A DNA stretch of 64,000 nt from Trebonia sp963737285. GTDB lineage: Bacteria; Actinomycetota; Actinomycetes; Streptosporangiales; Streptosporangiaceae. The notes under the pieces were generated by a model. The model was given only the letters and a program-made list of their open reading frames with translations, ran no database searches and had not been told where the DNA came from. The stretch is from NCBI GenBank assembly GCA_963737285.1, contig CAVTRT010000002.1, positions 1,178,001-1,242,000 on the forward strand, in the 5' to 3' direction. How positions within the stretch are numbered: position 1 is the stretch's first letter; each line of letters opens with the position of its first letter. The position numbers were made by a program, and so were the translations under genes. Positions 9,178 to 17,686 of this stretch are shown here, piece by piece.

Positions 9178-10413
9178 TCAGTCGTCGAATGCCGCGAACT
9201 GCTCGCGGTCACTCACGTTGCGTATCTTCCCCGCGTCGTAGTAATCCGGGTCTGCGGATGACAGCGAGGAGAAGATGTATTCCATGGCCGGGCCGAGGCC
9301 CCACAACTCGGTATAGGGTCCCCAGCCAGAGGGGCCGGCGTCGGCATCCGCTTGCCGTAGGTAGAGATGATGCGCCCAGTTGTCGGTCGCGGGGTGCCGG
9401 TGATGGAAGTCATGCACCGGCGTGTCCGCCGTGATGATCATGTACCGGACAGGCGCGTGGATGAACAGCATGCGCAGCCACCAGTGCGTCCAGCCACGGG
9501 CCCTGGCCAGGAACGTGCGGGCCGGGGCCGGCACCGGCTCGCCGATGAACACGGCACTGGTCAGGGCGCCGAAGTACGCCTTGCCCCGGCGATCAGCCTG
9601 TCCCGCGTCCGGGAACGTGTGCTTCACGCACAGCCTCAGCACGTTGCTGACCTGGAACAGCGGGAAGAGCGGTACGAGCCAGATCACCAGCGCCCCGACC
9701 GGATCGCCCGTCATGATGGCGGCGGCCAGGCCGCCGCCATAGAAGACGGCTCCGAAGATCCTCTCGCGGCGGCTGGCGCCCGACCAGAAGGACCTCACCC
9801 GGGCGACGGCAAAGCGAGCGTGGAAGGCAGGCGAGAATACCTTGCCCAGGACCCGCCGCTTCATCTGGCGTACGGGCATGCCGGGGTGAATGTCCAGAGT
9901 GAGCAGGAACGCCTGGACCGTCGGGTCCCGGAGGGTCATGTGGTGTGCCGCGTGATGGTCGGTGATGTGCTCTCGCTTGTACCGGCTGAGGTTCTGCACG
10001 ATCAGCAGGCTGGCCAGCACTTCGCCGATAATGATGTCGAGCCATCTGCGCCGGTACATGTTCCGGTGCGCGCACTGGTGGAAGATCAGCATGCGCAGAT
10101 TGCGCAGGCCGTGCAAGGTGATGGCCCAGCCCGGCAGGAGCAGGACCAGGAACCATCCGCCCAGGCTCCAGCCGAGGCCGCTGACTGCCACTCCTGCTGC
10201 CAGCGAGAAGAGGCCGGCCATCATGTGGTAAGTCGGCGTCCACCAGGGAAGCGGGCGCTGGCCGCTCAGCGCCCGGCCCGTGAACACGGTAAGCGGCTGC
10301 TGCAGCCAGCCAGCCAGTCGCTGTTGCATCGCCTCTCGCGGTCCCGGAACACCAGCGGTAATTGTCGTGACGGCGGTCGCCGCTGGCCCTAGGTCTCTCG
10401 TCTGGTCAAGCAT
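9178..10413 (-). CDS. Membrane di-iron fatty-acid desaturase-like oxygenase
   Basis: A 411-residue integral-membrane protein of the fatty acid desaturase superfamily. Three histidine clusters are visible: HQCAH (112-116), EHITDHHAAHH (148-158) and HDFHHRHP (about 333-340), the ligands of a di-iron centre. Hydrophobic segments occur near residues 62-100, 225-260 and around 320. Members of the family desaturate or hydroxylate acyl chains; in secondary-metabolite clusters they can act on non-lipid substrates. The ATG overlaps the stop of the upstream 626-residue gene by eight bases, and the nitric oxide synthase begins 79 bases after its stop. Such enzymes need a ferredoxin or similar donor, which this operon supplies. 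Substrate unknown. Confidence 0.8.
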   Translation of the reverse strand: MLDQTRDLGPAATAVTTITAGVPGPREAMQQRLAGWLQQPLTVFTGRALSGQRPLPWWTPTYHMMAGLFSLAAGVAVSGLGWSLGGWFLVLLLPGWAITLHGLRNLRMLIFHQCAHRNMYRRRWLDIIIGEVLASLLIVQNLSRYKREHITDHHAAHHMTLRDPTVQAFLLTLDIHPGMPVRQMKRRVLGKVFSPAFHARFAVARVRSFWSGASRRERIFGAVFYGGGLAAAIMTGDPVGALVIWLVPLFPLFQVSNVLRLCVKHTFPDAGQADRRGKAYFGALTSAVFIGEPVPAPARTFLARARGWTHWWLRMLFIHAPVRYMIITADTPVHDFHHRHPATDNWAHHLYLRQADADAGPSGWGPYTELWGLGPAMEYIFSSLSSADPDYYDAGKIRNVSDREQFAAFDD

Positions 10414-12286
10414 GGAGAGCCAGCGCCTTCTCGATGATCGTGCTGCGGTACCAGCGATGGTCGAAGGAGGTCACCTCGATGCGCTGGCCGGCGACTGCGT
10501 GGTCGGCCACGGCCTGTGAGAGGTCGGCGAGGAACTGGGCCATCCGGGTGACCGTGTACAGTTCCGGCTCGGTGAATTCCGGGCCCTCGCAGCGCAGCAC
10601 CCTGATGTCGGTGAGGCTCTTGAACGGGAATCCGGCCACCAGCACGGTCTCCGGGCTGCGTGCGGAGAACCGGATGTTGTTGGCGACGTGCCCGCGGTGG
10701 TGGAGGTCGGAGTGAATCGCGACGTCGGGCAGCACGTGCGGTGCCAGGAAGTCACGGGCCTGGACTGACGGGTCCTTCGGCAGGTTTCCGGGCATGACGT
10801 GCCACGTGTTGTACTGCATGCGGGCGGCGATCGCCCAGCTGGAGTCGGCCAGCTTGGCGTAGTCACCATCGAACAGCCGCAGGGCCTTGGGGCTGGGTAC
10901 CGTGCAGCAGTAGAAGGCGGGCAGCTCCCAGGACACGATCTCGGCCCAGTCGCGCGCTGCCAGCGCGTCGATCAGCCTCGGGAGCGAGCGCAGGCCGCGG
11001 CTCAGCGCGTAGTCCGCGTCCAGGAGCTCCAGTGCCGCCCGGACGGCCGACTCGATGAGCGCCTCGAATCGCGTCGGCTGGCCCGCGGCCGGCTCGGCCA
11101 GCCAGCCTGGATCGCGGCGGGCGAGCGTCAGTGCCTCCGCGAAGCTGGAGACCGGCGCGGGAAGCGCGCGCTCCAGCCGCTCGCAGACGAGGCGCTCCAT
11201 GTCCGCGTCGTGCGAAACGCGTGAGCGGAACATCCGCTCGGCCTTCTGCCGCGTGGTGGCGTTGATCTCGTAGTACAGAGCGCGCTGCTTGATCAGGTCG
11301 AGCCGGGCCTTGGCCAGGTCCAGTGACACGTCGCGGAGCCGGGCGACCGGAACCGGGCCGGCTGGCACGGGGATATCGTAGCCCGCGCCCGCGTAAAGCC
11401 CTGCCAGCGCGCGCAGGTTGTCGGTGACATTGCGCAGCGAGAGCTGGAACCCGTTAAAGCTCTCCAGCCGGTTCGGTCCCCCGGACAGGTACAGCAGGTA
11501 CAGGCAGCCGACTACCACGACCTCGTCGTCTGTCCACAGATCGAAGGGCAGCTTGTCCAGATGGTGGAAGAAGCAGTCGGGGTGGGTTGGCAGCAGTGTC
11601 TTGCCGGCAAGGTTGCTCGGGTCGCGGAGGTTCGAGTACATGGTCATTCCGCGGTAGAACATGACGGGCGGCACCAGGGAGACCGCGCGGCGCAGCGCGT
11701 TGACGATCTCGGCGCGCCCTTGCAGGCCGGCCGCGGCCAGGGCCGACCGCAGCTCACTGGTCTCCCGGTCGGTCTCGGCGCTGGCTTCGGCGATGAGCCG
11801 CCGGTACTCGGCCATGTCCTCGGCGCCCCATGAGATCCGCTCGGCCACCCCCATCTCGGCCGCCTCCCTCGGCAGGCTCCGGAACCGGGGGACGGTGAGT
11901 ATCAGCCGTCCGCTGGGGCTGAGGGCCAGCGCGCTGGTGAACACGACGCCGTCATCGTCTGGCGCCTGCCGGCCCGGGCGGGTCAGCACGTCGATGGCGA
12001 TCGACTCGTCCCTGGTCAGCGCCCCGTGGGCGGTGTCGACCGGGAGGTGGCCGTCAAGGCTGAGCAGCGTGTCGAACAGATCCCGCAGTCCGCCGGCGGC
12101 ACGCGCACGCGCCAGGCTGCGGTGCAGCAGGGCGGTGAAGCCAGCATCGGTGAGCTGCCGGTCCGGCTTTTCGGTGGCTCCCGCCTGACGGCCCTCCCGG
12201 CTCGGGCGCTTGCTGCTGCGCTGCTCGAGGATTGCCTCGCGACGGGACGTCCTGGGATGGCCTTCAGCCAGTTCGCTGGATGGCAC
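10406..12286 (-). CDS. Unrecognised 626-residue protein in the NOS operon
   Basis: I do not recognise the family. The GTG start is chosen for the AGGAG seven bases upstream and because it overlaps the ferredoxin stop by 23 bases; longer frames would run through the ferredoxin gene. The first 50 residues are charged and probably disordered. The body looks soluble and mostly helical, with a conserved-looking core around MFYRGMTMYSNLRDPSNL, FFHHLDKLPFDLW and VVVVGCLYLLYLSGGPNRLESF. Near the C-terminus HSDLHHRGH (about 525-533) offers clustered His and Asp residues that could bind metal. No signal peptide, P-loop, PLP lysine or carrier-protein serine motif was noticed. Position between a ferredoxin and a di-iron oxygenase in a tightly overlapping operon implies a role in the same pathway. 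Confidence 0.75.
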   Translation of the reverse strand: MPSSELAEGHPRTSRREAILEQRSSKRPSREGRQAGATEKPDRQLTDAGFTALLHRSLARARAAGGLRDLFDTLLSLDGHLPVDTAHGALTRDESIAIDVLTRPGRQAPDDDGVVFTSALALSPSGRLILTVPRFRSLPREAAEMGVAERISWGAEDMAEYRRLIAEASAETDRETSELRSALAAAGLQGRAEIVNALRRAVSLVPPVMFYRGMTMYSNLRDPSNLAGKTLLPTHPDCFFHHLDKLPFDLWTDDEVVVVGCLYLLYLSGGPNRLESFNGFQLSLRNVTDNLRALAGLYAGAGYDIPVPAGPVPVARLRDVSLDLAKARLDLIKQRALYYEINATTRQKAERMFRSRVSHDADMERLVCERLERALPAPVSSFAEALTLARRDPGWLAEPAAGQPTRFEALIESAVRAALELLDADYALSRGLRSLPRLIDALAARDWAEIVSWELPAFYCCTVPSPKALRLFDGDYAKLADSSWAIAARMQYNTWHVMPGNLPKDPSVQARDFLAPHVLPDVAIHSDLHHRGHVANNIRFSARSPETVLVAGFPFKSLTDIRVLRCEGPEFTEPELYTVTRMAQFLADLSQAVADHAVAGQRIEVTSFDHRWYRSTIIEKALALHA

Positions 12287-12611
12287 AATACTTCTCCTGC
12301 GCGTCGATGTGCGTCCACAAGGCTTCGCTCGTGGGCTGCCAGTCTGGGGAGGGGTAGATGCAGTCAACCGGGCAGGCCTGGACGCACTTGCCACAGCCGT
12401 TGCAGAGCTCTGGGACGATCACGACGTCGAGTCCCAGGTTGTAGACGGCGCTGAACTGCGGAGGGCATGCGCGCATGCACGAGTCACAGCCGATGCACTC
12501 GGCGGCCTCGATCTTCCTCGGGGGCTTTCGCCACTCGTCGTTGCGGTCGCGGTGGCGGACGTGCTGTTCCGGCGTCGTCGGCGCCTCCTGGAGGCCCTGG
12601 TCATGTTCCAT
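12264..12611 (-). CDS. 2[4Fe-4S] ferredoxin
   Basis: A 115-residue small electron-transfer protein. Two cluster motifs are plain: CIGCDSCMRACP (Cys39, 42, 45, 49) and CNGCGKCVQACPVDC (Cys70, 73, 76, 80, plus Cys84). A charged N-terminal 30 residues and a C-terminal 30-residue tail flank the core. The ATG lies inside the end of the aldehyde dehydrogenase gene (11-base overlap) with GGAG just upstream, and its end overlaps the next gene by 23 bases. The likely job is delivering electrons to one or more of the oxygenases in this operon (the di-iron desaturase-like protein and perhaps the reductase-less NOS). No ferredoxin reductase is encoded nearby. Confidence 0.92.
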   Translation of the reverse strand: MEHDQGLQEAPTTPEQHVRHRDRNDEWRKPPRKIEAAECIGCDSCMRACPPQFSAVYNLGLDVVIVPELCNGCGKCVQACPVDCIYPSPDWQPTSEALWTHIDAQEKYCAIQRTG

Positions 12612-14054
12612 GCTTGTCTCCTGACGGGATGACTGGTCGCTGGATCACCTTCAGGCGGGTGAACGCGAGCATCCCTTCGTCGCCGCCTTCGTAGCCGTAG
12701 CCGCTGTCGCCCCGCCCGGCCAGCGGCGAGTAGGGGTCCGCGGCATTGACGCAGTTGACTGAGACGCGCCCCGCGTTGACCCGGGCCGCCAGCCCGCTCA
12801 TCCGCCGGGGATCGCCGAAGACGAACGCGCCAAGCCCGTAGGGCGTGCTGTTCGCCAACTCGACCGCCTCATCCTCGCTGCTGAAGGCGACGACTGGCGC
12901 CACCGGGCCGAGGGCTCCTCCCGCAGGACCCCGGCGTCCGGGGGGACATTGGCGAGCAGCGTCGCCGGGTAGTAGTAGCCGGGCCTCTCCGGCACGTAGC
13001 CGCCGGTCAGCGCGCGGGCACCCTTGTCGACGGCATCGCCTACGAGCGCGTGCACCTCAGCGCGGCGGCCCTCGGTGTGCAGCGGCCCTAGCGTGCCCGG
13101 GTGTCCCGCGTCATCCCGTTCATAGTCCATGCGCGGGACGGCGGCGGCGAACTCGCGCAGGAACGAGTCCAGGAGGCTCGCGTGCACCAGGAACCGGCTC
13201 GGCGCCGCGCAACTTTGGCCGGCCGATGCGAACTTGGCCCTTACCAGGGCCGGCACCGCCGTTTCCAGATCGGCGTCGGCGGTGATGATCGCCGGCGCGT
13301 GGCCGCCGAGCTCCAGCACGCAGCATGCCAGCGTGCTGGCGGCACTCGCCGCGATCAGCCGCCCGGTCCGGGTGGAGCCCGTAAACGTGATGACTCGGAA
13401 CTCCGGACGGGCGACGAGCGCCTTGGTCCCGTCCGGGCCGGCCACGACTGCCTGCAGCGCGTCCCGCGGCAGCCCGGCCCTGATGGCCAGGTCGCAGATC
13501 GCCAAGACCACGGACGGGGCGCTCTCTGGTGCCTTGACGACGACAGAGCAGCCCATCGCCAGTGCCGGGCCGAGCTTGCGGGCAAGCACGACAGCCGGGA
13601 AGTTGCCCGGGATGATGGCAAGCACGGGTCCCGCCGGGTCCGCGATGACCTCCCGGGTGAGCGTGTCCGGCGCCACTATCGACCGGCTCGCCGTGACGGC
13701 TGCGGCGCGGGCCGCCGTCCAGCGGAGGGTGTCCGCCGCGCGGTCCAGTTCGGCCTCGGCCTCGGCCTCGGCCTTACCGGTCTCCAGGGCGAACTGCCGT
13801 CCCAGCTCCGCGGGGCGCCGCGACAGCGCGTCCGCGAGCCTGGTGAGCACCTCGCAGCGCTCGGCGACTGGCACCCGCGACCACAGGTCGAAACCACGCT
13901 CCGACTGCTGAGCGACCGCGAGCAGCTCGGCATCCGCGGGCTGAGCCACCTGGCCGACGACGCGGCCGGAGCGCGGGTCGCGGATGGCGAGCGCCGCGCC
14001 GGCCCAGGGCAGATCCAGGTCGCCCGCGATGGCCTCAGCTCCAGGTGACGACAT
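12601..14054 (-). CDS. Aldehyde dehydrogenase (apparent single-base frameshift)
   Basis: NAD(P)-dependent aldehyde dehydrogenase superfamily, about 484 residues if the frame is restored. Visible: IPGNFPAVVLARKLGPALAMG, the KAPESAP cofactor segment, FTGSTRTGRLI, ELGGHAP with the general-base Glu, GQSCAAPSRF with the catalytic Cys, then NSTPYGLGAFVFG and the GGDEG end. The frame breaks near 12911: REEP should continue with FGPVAPVVAF, but one base (most simply a T after CCC) is missing, and the remaining 100 residues continue in the next frame to 12601. The ATG at 14054 sits inside the end of the 2OG oxygenase gene (20-base overlap). It would oxidise a pathway aldehyde to an acid. Intact overlaps at both ends argue that the break is recent or a sequencing error. 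Confidence 0.82.
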
Positions 14055-14892
14055 TCTTCTCGTCCAGGAACGCCAGCATGGCGGCGAGGGTGGTCCGGGT
14101 CTGCTCATCGCTGGAGTTCGGCTCGACGGCGTGCACGTGAGCGCCGTTGAACACGTAGACGTCGCCATCTTGGACCTCGATCCACTTGGACTCGAAGCCC
14201 GCGAGCGACTCGGTCGGATAGGGCGAGCCGGTGTACTCGACGCCAAGGCGGCGCTTGCTCTCCAGGTCGGGCTGCACGTTCCAGAACACCAGCCGCCCGC
14301 CCGCACCGTCATTTTGCAGGCAGATGTTCAGCGCGGCGACGGGCTTGCCGAACACCCCGTTGCGCTCGAAGTCCGCCATCTGCGGGTCAGAGCACTGTGA
14401 ATCGTCGTCGTGCGGCTCGAGTGCGAATGTCCCCTTGCCATGCCAGGACCGCAGCAGCGCGACACAGGACTCGCGCCCGTCGTGCATGGAGGGTCTGACG
14501 CACGCGTCACGCTCGGCCAGGATCCGTCCCAGGCCCTCGTAGAAGGCCTTCATGGGGTTGCCCGGCACGTCGAGCAGCTCACGCAGCACCGGGTTGACCT
14601 CGGCCGACTCGTCCAGGTACTGCGCTGTCGGCTTGTTCCACGTGTAGGCGCCCAGGTAGAAGCCCGGTGCCTCGACACCACGGGTCTTGCGGGCGGGGCT
14701 GTCCCAGAACCGCTGCGAGAGGCTCGCGCAGACGTCTGGCGGAACCATGCCGCGGAAGATGACGCCGGCCACGCGTCCCTCCAGGACATCAAGGACCGCT
14801 TCGGGAGCGTAATTCTGGTACTCGCGGAAGACAAAGTATTGCTCATCTCCCGACCAGCCAGTTACCGGCCGAATTTCGAGTTTACTGCTCAC
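14035..14892 (-). CDS. 2-Oxoglutarate/Fe(II)-dependent oxygenase
   Basis: A 285-residue protein with the double-stranded beta-helix iron site of 2OG oxygenases: HDD (His161, Asp163) in LEPHDDDSQCSD, distal His in FNGAHVHAVE (His252 or His254) and Arg266 in QTRTTLAAM for 2-oxoglutarate. The iron-binding carboxylate is present, so hydroxylation or desaturation is more likely than halogenation. The start is a GTG with AGGAAG seven bases upstream; the long in-frame extension upstream is rejected because it runs into the divergent promoter region and has no family character. It is the first gene of the leftward operon and overlaps the aldehyde dehydrogenase by 20 bases. Substrate unknown; a free or modified amino acid is plausible. 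Confidence 0.82.
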   Translation of the reverse strand: MSSKLEIRPVTGWSGDEQYFVFREYQNYAPEAVLDVLEGRVAGVIFRGMVPPDVCASLSQRFWDSPARKTRGVEAPGFYLGAYTWNKPTAQYLDESAEVNPVLRELLDVPGNPMKAFYEGLGRILAERDACVRPSMHDGRESCVALLRSWHGKGTFALEPHDDDSQCSDPQMADFERNGVFGKPVAALNICLQNDGAGGRLVFWNVQPDLESKRRLGVEYTGSPYPTESLAGFESKWIEVQDGDVYVFNGAHVHAVEPNSSDEQTRTTLAAMLAFLDEKNVVTWS

Positions 14893-15745
14893 AGAATCTT
14901 CCTGTTCGGATCGATTGCGGGGTGCGCTAATGCTGCGTTCATGGCATTGGCCATGTCGGCTATCACCTATCGCCAATAGGGCGGGGATTGCTGACGGTAA
15001 GGGACGTGACGACTGATTGAATGGAGCGTAATTAGTCGCGTGATTAGTGCTGTGGCTTCCCCCGGAACCTCGCAGGACAAATCGCAAGCAAACGGTCAGA
15101 GCGTACAGTTCTGCGAGCGGCCCTGTCAAGCAGCGTCTTTAGGCGGCTCTCGCCTTCCCGCGTTCGCCGAGTTCGGCAGCTCCGCTATCGCGGTGGATTC
15201 CCTAAGACCGCGCTGACCTGCGAAATCTGCCGCGCGCCCCGGGGGTCTTGAGCGGTCGCCCCGAGGAGGACGCTGATAACAGAAAGGTAAATGTTGTAGA
15301 TGTGTTTAATGATGCCCGTGTGGTTGATGAGATTTAACAAGTCCTGAGGTGATCAGGTTGCCCAACGGTACGCCCGGCAGTCGTGGCCGGCTCCCGTGCC
15401 CGTTGCCGTCGCGGGCATGCCTACGTTCTAGACCTTCGCGGCCCGGCCGCGCACCCGTTCCCGACCTTCGCAGCTCAGGCCGTGCGCCTCGCAACTCAGG
15501 CCGTGCGCCTCGCAACTCGCGAGTGGCGCGGACGGGGACTGGCCATCGCGTGGCCGGCGGAGCGCGGATTAGGTAATGACCTATGGGCGATCGTGCAGAT
15601 GTAGCGGCGAGCGGGCGACGGCCAGTGACGCATGATCGTGGCACTGGCCGTATCCCGCCCGATAAACTGCCGGTAAAATGCCTTGCGGCGGCAGCCAGCC
15701 TGGCTAGCACCCTTGACGCGGGCGGACTGGGCCTGACGTTAAAGC
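14893..15745. other. Long divergent promoter region, no gene supported
   Basis: About 850 bases between the leftward 2OG-oxygenase operon and the rightward YrdC-like operon. It is less GC-rich than its surroundings in patches (around 14990-15060 and 15280-15350). Open frames here are arginine-rich shadows without ribosome sites. A short tandem repeat lies at 15468-15518 and a strong promoter begins at 15746. The region is long enough to hold several regulator sites. Confidence 0.5.
15468..15518. repeat. 21-bp direct repeat, 2.4 copies
   Basis: The unit TCGCAACTCAGGCCGTGCGCC occurs at 15468-15488 (one difference) and 15489-15509, followed by a nine-base partial copy. It lies in the divergent intergenic region. 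Function unknown; it may be replication slippage. Confidence 0.7.
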
Positions 15746-15775
15746 TTGACACCGCTCCGATCCCTTATTTATACT
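15746..15775 (+). promoter_or_regulatory. Strong sigma-70-type promoter for the YrdC-like operon
   Basis: A perfect TTGACA (15746-15751) and TATACT (15770-15775) are 18 bases apart, in an AT-richer patch. Transcription would start near 15782, giving a leader of about 70 bases before the GTG at 15852, which has AGGAG at 15836-15840. Confidence 0.75.
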
Positions 15776-15851
15776 TCAGCCGGTTAGTCTGCGTGCTTCT
15801 CCGTGAGCAGACCGACTGCCTCTTCCCCGATCGACAGGAGCGAATCCAGCG

Positions 15852-16493
15852 GTGGGTAGTTTTTACGAGTCCTATTCCCCGGAAGCCGTCAACGAGGCAG
15901 TCTCAGTGCTGAACGACGGCGGAGTCGCGCTACTTCCCGCCGATACGGTCTACGGCTTCTTCGGCCGCTGCGACATCAGGGAATCCACCGAGCGGGTGTA
16001 TGACATTAAGCAGCGTGATCGCGGTAAGCCATTCGGCATATACACGAACGAGCGCAAGGTCGAGCGCTGGGTGGAGATGAACGACCATGCCCGCCTACTG
16101 ATGAAGACTTTCTGGCCTAGAGCCATGACGATCATCTTGCCGCACAGCGAGGCGCTGCCGGACTGGTTCACCGGCGTCAAGACGGTGGGCGTGCTTACCG
16201 CGGCTAACAAGCTCGTCAGCGAGGTGATCGACAGGGTCGATGGCCCGGTGTTCGGCACGACCGTCAACTACTCGGGAGAGCCGTCCATCATCCATGCCTC
16301 CGAGGCGATGCACTTCCTGGACAAGGTCGACGTGATGATCGGCGACGATAGCATTATCGTCTATCATGAGTCGTCGACTATTGTCGACTGCACTATTGAC
16401 CCTCCGGCGGTCATCCGTGAGGGCGTGGTGCCGACGAGCGAGATCGCCAGGGTCATCGACGGGCTGTCCATCGACTTTAGCCGCCGAAGGTAA
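15852..16493 (+). CDS. YrdC/Sua5-like carbamoyl-adenylate-forming protein
   Basis: A 213-residue single YrdC domain. The family binds ATP and tRNA or small molecules; TsaC/Sua5 make threonylcarbamoyl-AMP from threonine, bicarbonate and ATP for tRNA t6A, and related domains serve in carbamoyl transfer (HypF, TobZ). Motifs: LLPADTVYGFFG, IKQRDRGKPFGIY (the KxR nucleotide site), TTVNYSGEPSIIH (in place of TSANxSGEP) and SSTIVDCTIDPPAVIREG. It lacks the extra C-terminal Sua5 domain. It is the first gene of a five-gene rightward operon with a GcvT-like enzyme two bases downstream, an unusual place for a tRNA-modification gene, so a pathway-specific carbamoylation or carboxyl-activation role is inferred. 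Confidence 0.78.
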   Translation: MGSFYESYSPEAVNEAVSVLNDGGVALLPADTVYGFFGRCDIRESTERVYDIKQRDRGKPFGIYTNERKVERWVEMNDHARLLMKTFWPRAMTIILPHSEALPDWFTGVKTVGVLTAANKLVSEVIDRVDGPVFGTTVNYSGEPSIIHASEAMHFLDKVDVMIGDDSIIVYHESSTIVDCTIDPPAVIREGVVPTSEIARVIDGLSIDFSRRR

Positions 16494-16495
16494 CC

Positions 16496-17617
16496 ATGGC
16501 CGCGATCTCCAAGAAGACGCCGTTCTACCCCTGGCATGCGGAGCACGGCGCGGCGCTGTACGAAAAGGGCGGCTGGACCAGGCCCGCGCGGTACGAGGAC
16601 GCCGCGTCTGAGCACACGAGGGTCCGCGCGGCGGGCGGGATCATGGACGTCCACTCGATGGGCAAGGTGCTCATCGAGGGTCCTGGTGCCTGCGGGCTGC
16701 TCGATTACGTGGCCACTAACGACATCGCCGGGGTCAAGGTTGGCGGTGCCCGTTATACGTGCCTGTGCGCCGAGGATGGTGGCATTGCCGACGACGTCAT
16801 CATCTACCGGACAGGCGACGAGCGCTTCCTGCTCGTCACCAACACGCTCTCCCGGGAGCGGGTGCTCGGCCTGCTGCGCGAGCAGGCGGCAGGCCGCAAC
16901 GCGTTCGTCGCGGACGTGACGTCCGCGGTCGCCTATATCGCGGTGCAGGGGCCGCAGTGCCGGGCAGTGCTTGCTGCCGCCGAGGTCCAGGCGGACCTGT
17001 CCGGCCAGGCGCTGGGATACTTCGAGACCGCTGAGGCCAGGCTTGGCCCGGCGCGGATCCTGCTGGCCCGCACTGGCTACACTGGCGAACTCGGCTATGA
17101 GCTCTACTTTCCCGCCGAGTACGCACTCGACGTGTGGAAGTGCCTGTGTGAGGCGGGCCAGCCGCTAGGCGTTACCCCGGTCGGCGGGGAGGCGATGATG
17201 TCGCTACGCCTTGAGAAGGGCTACCGGTCCTATGGCAGCGACGTCGACCTGACCACTAACCCTATCGAGGCGGGACTGGGCTGGGTGATCGCCTGGGACA
17301 AGCCCAGCTTCCGCGGCCGGGCGGCACTAGGGGAAATCCGGGACCGCGGGACAGTGCGCCGTGCCGTCTGCCTGAGGGCGGACCCCGGGGTCACGATGAC
17401 GCGAGGATCGGCCCTCCTCGACACAGCCGGCGTCGAGGTCGGCAGCGTGACCAGCGGCCTGTACGGGCCGAGCGTGGGAGCTTACGTGGGCCTCGCCTAC
17501 GTCGCGAGCACGGTCGCCGTGCCAGGCGCACTGACCGTGGCCGGGCCGGATGGCGGGCTGGTCAGGTGCGCCAAGCGGCCGTTCTTCGACCCCGAAGGTG
17601 CCCGGCTCCGCGGGTAG
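16496..17617 (+). CDS. GcvT-like tetrahydrofolate-dependent aminomethyltransferase family protein
   Basis: A 373-residue protein of the glycine-cleavage T-protein/dimethylglycine oxidase/demethylase fold. Seen: GGIMDVHSMGKVLIEGPGA, YTCLCAEDGGIADDVIIYR (the aspartate-containing folate/active-site loop), VAYIAVQGPQ, ARTGYTGELGYELYFP and EAMMSLRLEKGYRSYGSDVD, then a C-terminal barrel domain ending in KRPFFDP. The family moves a one-carbon unit from an N- or S-methyl or aminomethyl group to tetrahydrofolate. No glycine-cleavage P, H or L genes are near, so a pathway-specific demethylation or one-carbon transfer is more likely than glycine cleavage. ATG starts two bases after the YrdC-like gene. 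Confidence 0.85.
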   Translation: MAAISKKTPFYPWHAEHGAALYEKGGWTRPARYEDAASEHTRVRAAGGIMDVHSMGKVLIEGPGACGLLDYVATNDIAGVKVGGARYTCLCAEDGGIADDVIIYRTGDERFLLVTNTLSRERVLGLLREQAAGRNAFVADVTSAVAYIAVQGPQCRAVLAAAEVQADLSGQALGYFETAEARLGPARILLARTGYTGELGYELYFPAEYALDVWKCLCEAGQPLGVTPVGGEAMMSLRLEKGYRSYGSDVDLTTNPIEAGLGWVIAWDKPSFRGRAALGEIRDRGTVRRAVCLRADPGVTMTRGSALLDTAGVEVGSVTSGLYGPSVGAYVGLAYVASTVAVPGALTVAGPDGGLVRCAKRPFFDPEGARLRG

Positions 17618-17686
17618 GTGGCGGCTCGTCACCCGCGATCTGGCCGCTGGCCCAGTCACCTCGTCACATCCATGAGAGGCAGCACC

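Noticed and set aside
12601..14054. Aldehyde dehydrogenase as two separate genes or a decayed pseudogene
   Set aside because: One missing base explains both frames, the catalytic residues are intact, and the start and stop overlaps with both neighbours are preserved.
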